From Hyphomonadaceae bacterium (GTDB lineage Bacteria; Pseudomonadota; Alphaproteobacteria; Caulobacterales; Hyphomonadaceae): a stretch of DNA of 7,982 nt. Position 1 is the stretch's first letter. Every line of letters starts with the position of its first letter. A program made the translations under genes and the position numbers. This document shows positions 6,426 to 7,982 of the stretch, in pieces. Below the pieces are notes generated by a model that saw only the letters and a program-made list of their open reading frames with translations, did not search any database and had not been told where the DNA came from. Where the stretch lies: contig JAUYSA010000309.1 in the NCBI GenBank assembly GCA_030696545.1, positions 1 to 7,982 on the forward strand, given 5' to 3'.

Positions 6426-7040
6426 ATGCATTTGACCCGGGCAATCGACGCATTCAAACCATTGGAATCACCCCTCCGGCGCATCGTCCTGGAAGGCGGC
6501 GCTGACGATCTGGCGCGAAGGGCCGTCGGTGGCGATCGGGCTGCGTTTTCTGCCCTGATGACGGCCCACAAGGAAGGGCTCTACCGCTTCGTGCGGCGAC
6601 GCGTTCCTGACGCAGAAGAAGCCTTCGACGTTGTCCAGGAAGCGTTTGTGTCAGCCTGGAAGGCGATCGCCCGTTTTGATCCAGATCGGTCATTCGGCGT
6701 GTGGCTGCGATCCATCGCGCTGAACAAGTGCCGTGATCGCGCGCGGCGCGCTGTCGTTCGATATAGACTCATGGGATCCTGCTCCCCTGAGGCCGTGGAT
6801 CTGGTTCGGGACGAAGCGCTGTCGCCAGAGGATGGTCTGATCGTCCGGGACGACCTTGCGAACTTGGCGATCGCCCTGGCCAACCTGCCTCACCACCTCA
6901 AGGACGCATTGATGCTGACTGCGGTCGATGGAATGTCGCAGGCTGCGGCGAGCGCGATACTCGGCTGTTCGGTGAAGTCCATCGAATATCGTGTCCACCG
7001 AGCTCGGGAAATGTTGGCGCAACAACTGACATCGGACTGA
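6426..7040 (+). CDS. ECF-family RNA polymerase sigma factor, CnrH-like by context
   Basis: Extracytoplasmic-function sigma factor that directs RNA polymerase to stress or metal-response promoters. From the ATG at 6426 it is 204 residues. Sigma region 2 spans about 39-108, including YRFVRRRVPDAEEAFDVVQEAF and WLRSIALNKCRDRARR. A variable linker (109-145) follows, then sigma region 4 (about 146-201) with LANLPHHLKDALMLTAVDGMSQAAASAILGCSVKSIEYRVHRAR split across its helix-turn-helix. The start is uncertain: ATG 6426 has only a weak GGATTGGG-like upstream stretch, TTG 6411 and TTG 6462 are in-frame alternatives, and homology to ECF sigmas begins only near DDLARRAVGGD (27-37). It lies divergent to the anti-sigma/sensor pair, whereas CnrYXH genes are co-directional. 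Likely targets are this locus and the Cus operon, an inference from position. Confidence 0.88.
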   Translation: MHLTRAIDAFKPLESPLRRIVLEGGADDLARRAVGGDRAAFSALMTAHKEGLYRFVRRRVPDAEEAFDVVQEAFVSAWKAIARFDPDRSFGVWLRSIALNKCRDRARRAVVRYRLMGSCSPEAVDLVRDEALSPEDGLIVRDDLANLAIALANLPHHLKDALMLTAVDGMSQAAASAILGCSVKSIEYRVHRAREMLAQQLTSD

Positions 7041-7238
7041 GCGTCTAGCCAATCGGCGCTCCAACGTTCCACGGCAAGCGCCCGGCTTCCCTGAATCTGC
7101 AACAAGCTCAGCGGCATGCATCGCCGCGAGGGATGGACGTCCCTGGGGCGCCCGAGGCTGCCGAAAACTTGCGTATCGACGTCAGGGTGAGGCGGGTTCT
7201 GCGCGTAGTATCTGTGCAACACCGCTCGGGAGTCTCAC
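7041..7238. other. Intergenic region between the sigma gene and the BI-1 family gene
   Basis: 198 bases without a supported gene. Two modest fold-backs occur: GCGGC/GCCGC arms around a 7-base loop at about 7112-7128, and AGGGA/TCCCT around a 6-base loop at about 7129-7145. Neither is followed by a T-run, so they are weak terminator candidates at best. TAGTAT at 7206-7211 is a possible -10 box for the downstream gene, but no matching -35 is seen 16-18 bases upstream. Confidence 0.3.
7228..7232 (+). promoter_or_regulatory. Ribosome binding site for the BI-1 family gene
   Basis: GGGAG six bases before the ATG at 7239; it defines that start clearly. Confidence 0.7.
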
Positions 7239-7982
7239 ATGTCCGATATTGACGGGGGAACGGCAGAACACGCTCCATCCACGGCCGACATGTCCGTGGA
7301 CCTCGGACTTCGGCGCTTCATGCTTGGCGTCTACAACAAGGTCGCGCTCGGCCTCGTTCTGTCCGCCGGGCTGGCCTACCTTACCAGCATGGTACCCCCG
7401 GTGCGGGATTTGATGTTCCAGCTGACTCCCGACAGCCGTCTGGCCGGATACACGGGCGTCGGCATGATCGTGGTTTTCGCGCCGCTTGTCGTCATGATGA
7501 TCTCAATGTTCGCGATGCGCTCGCCTTCGGCGAGCGGAGCGACCTTGCTATACTGGACGATCTCCGCACTGATCGGCGCATCTTTGGGCGTGCTGGGGCT
7601 GGTCTACACCGGCGCGTCGCTTGTCTCCACCTTCCTGATCGCCGCCTCAGCGTTCGGGGCGTTGAGTCTCTTCGGCTACACGACGAGAAGGGACCTGTCA
7701 GGCATTGGAAGTTTTCTTATCATTGCCCTGTTCGGTCTCGTTGCGGCCTCGCTAGTGCAGATGTTCTGGAATCCGCCGGGCCTCTCCTTTGCCGTCAGCG
7801 TTGTGGGCGTGCTCGTCTTCGCAGGCCTGATTGCTTACGATACGCAGCGCCTCAAGATGACCTACTACAGACTTAGCGGCGATCAGGCCGCTCTGGGCGC
7901 CGCTACGAGTTTTGGTGCGCTCAGCCTCTATCTCGACTTCATCAATCTCTTCCAGTTCCTGCTGAGCATCTTTGGCAATCGG
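7239..7982 (+). CDS. Bax inhibitor-1/YccA family membrane protein (3' end cut by window)
   Basis: Integral inner-membrane protein of the BI-1 (TMBIM/YccA/YbhL) family. Bacterial members are implicated in membrane-protein quality control or calcium leak, with no settled role. All 248 codons to the window edge are open and no stop is visible. A hydrophilic N-terminus (about 1-28) leads into FMLGVYNKVALGLVLSAGLAY, a typical first helix, followed by about six more hydrophobic helices. The family motif AYDTQRLK (D201) and the C-terminal signature SLYLDFINLFQFLL are both present. The last visible residues, SIFGNR, look like the normal family end, so only one or a few codons are probably missing. 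It has its own ribosome binding site and a 198-base gap from the sigma gene. Nothing in sequence ties it to the metal system. Confidence 0.9.
   Translation, partial: MSDIDGGTAEHAPSTADMSVDLGLRRFMLGVYNKVALGLVLSAGLAYLTSMVPPVRDLMFQLTPDSRLAGYTGVGMIVVFAPLVVMMISMFAMRSPSASGATLLYWTISALIGASLGVLGLVYTGASLVSTFLIAASAFGALSLFGYTTRRDLSGIGSFLIIALFGLVAASLVQMFWNPPGLSFAVSVVGVLVFAGLIAYDTQRLKMTYYRLSGDQAALGAATSFGALSLYLDFINLFQFLLSIFGNR

Noticed and set aside
5936..6571. A 211-residue minus-strand frame covering the anti-sigma gene and running into the sigma gene
   Set aside because: The part upstream of 6205 is low-complexity Arg/Ala/Ser, has no ribosome binding site and overlaps the sigma gene antisense. Only the portion from the GTG at 6205 shows a good Shine-Dalgarno and a sensible protein.

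Overview
The window is GC-rich, densely coding DNA that looks like an alphaproteobacterial chromosome or metal-resistance island. Sphingomonadales, Caulobacterales or Hyphomonadaceae relatives seem most likely. This placement is inferred from protein style and composition only, because no rRNA or other taxonomic marker is present.

Positions 1-5321 (+ strand) hold the distal part of a copper/silver efflux operon. It contains a CusB-type periplasmic adaptor (5' end cut by the window) with a CusF copper-chaperone domain fused to its C-terminus. A full-length CusA-type RND pump follows, overlapping it by ATGA. Next are a free CusF-like lipoprotein and a CopG/DUF411 copper-binding protein with a Tat-type lipoprotein signal. 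Spacing is tight throughout, so this is probably one transcript. The expected outer-membrane channel gene (cusC type) and the operon promoter would lie upstream of the window.

Positions 5469-7040 hold a regulatory module of the CnrYXH/NccYXH type. On the minus strand, a small GTG-started single-pass membrane protein (5936-6205) has the layout of a CnrY anti-sigma factor and even a similar C-terminal tail. It is translationally coupled (ATGA) to a CnrX-like periplasmic metal sensor (5469-5939). An ECF sigma factor is divergently encoded on the plus strand (about 6426-7040). The likely scheme is that metal binding to the sensor in the periplasm relieves anti-sigma capture of the sigma factor, which then transcribes the efflux operon and probably its own region. 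Control of the neighbouring Cus genes is inferred from proximity.

Positions 7239-7982 hold a BI-1/YccA-family seven-helix membrane protein that runs off the window at or very near its natural C-terminus. It has its own good ribosome binding site and looks like an unrelated neighbour.

No RNA genes, insertion sequences, CRISPR arrays or long repeats were seen.
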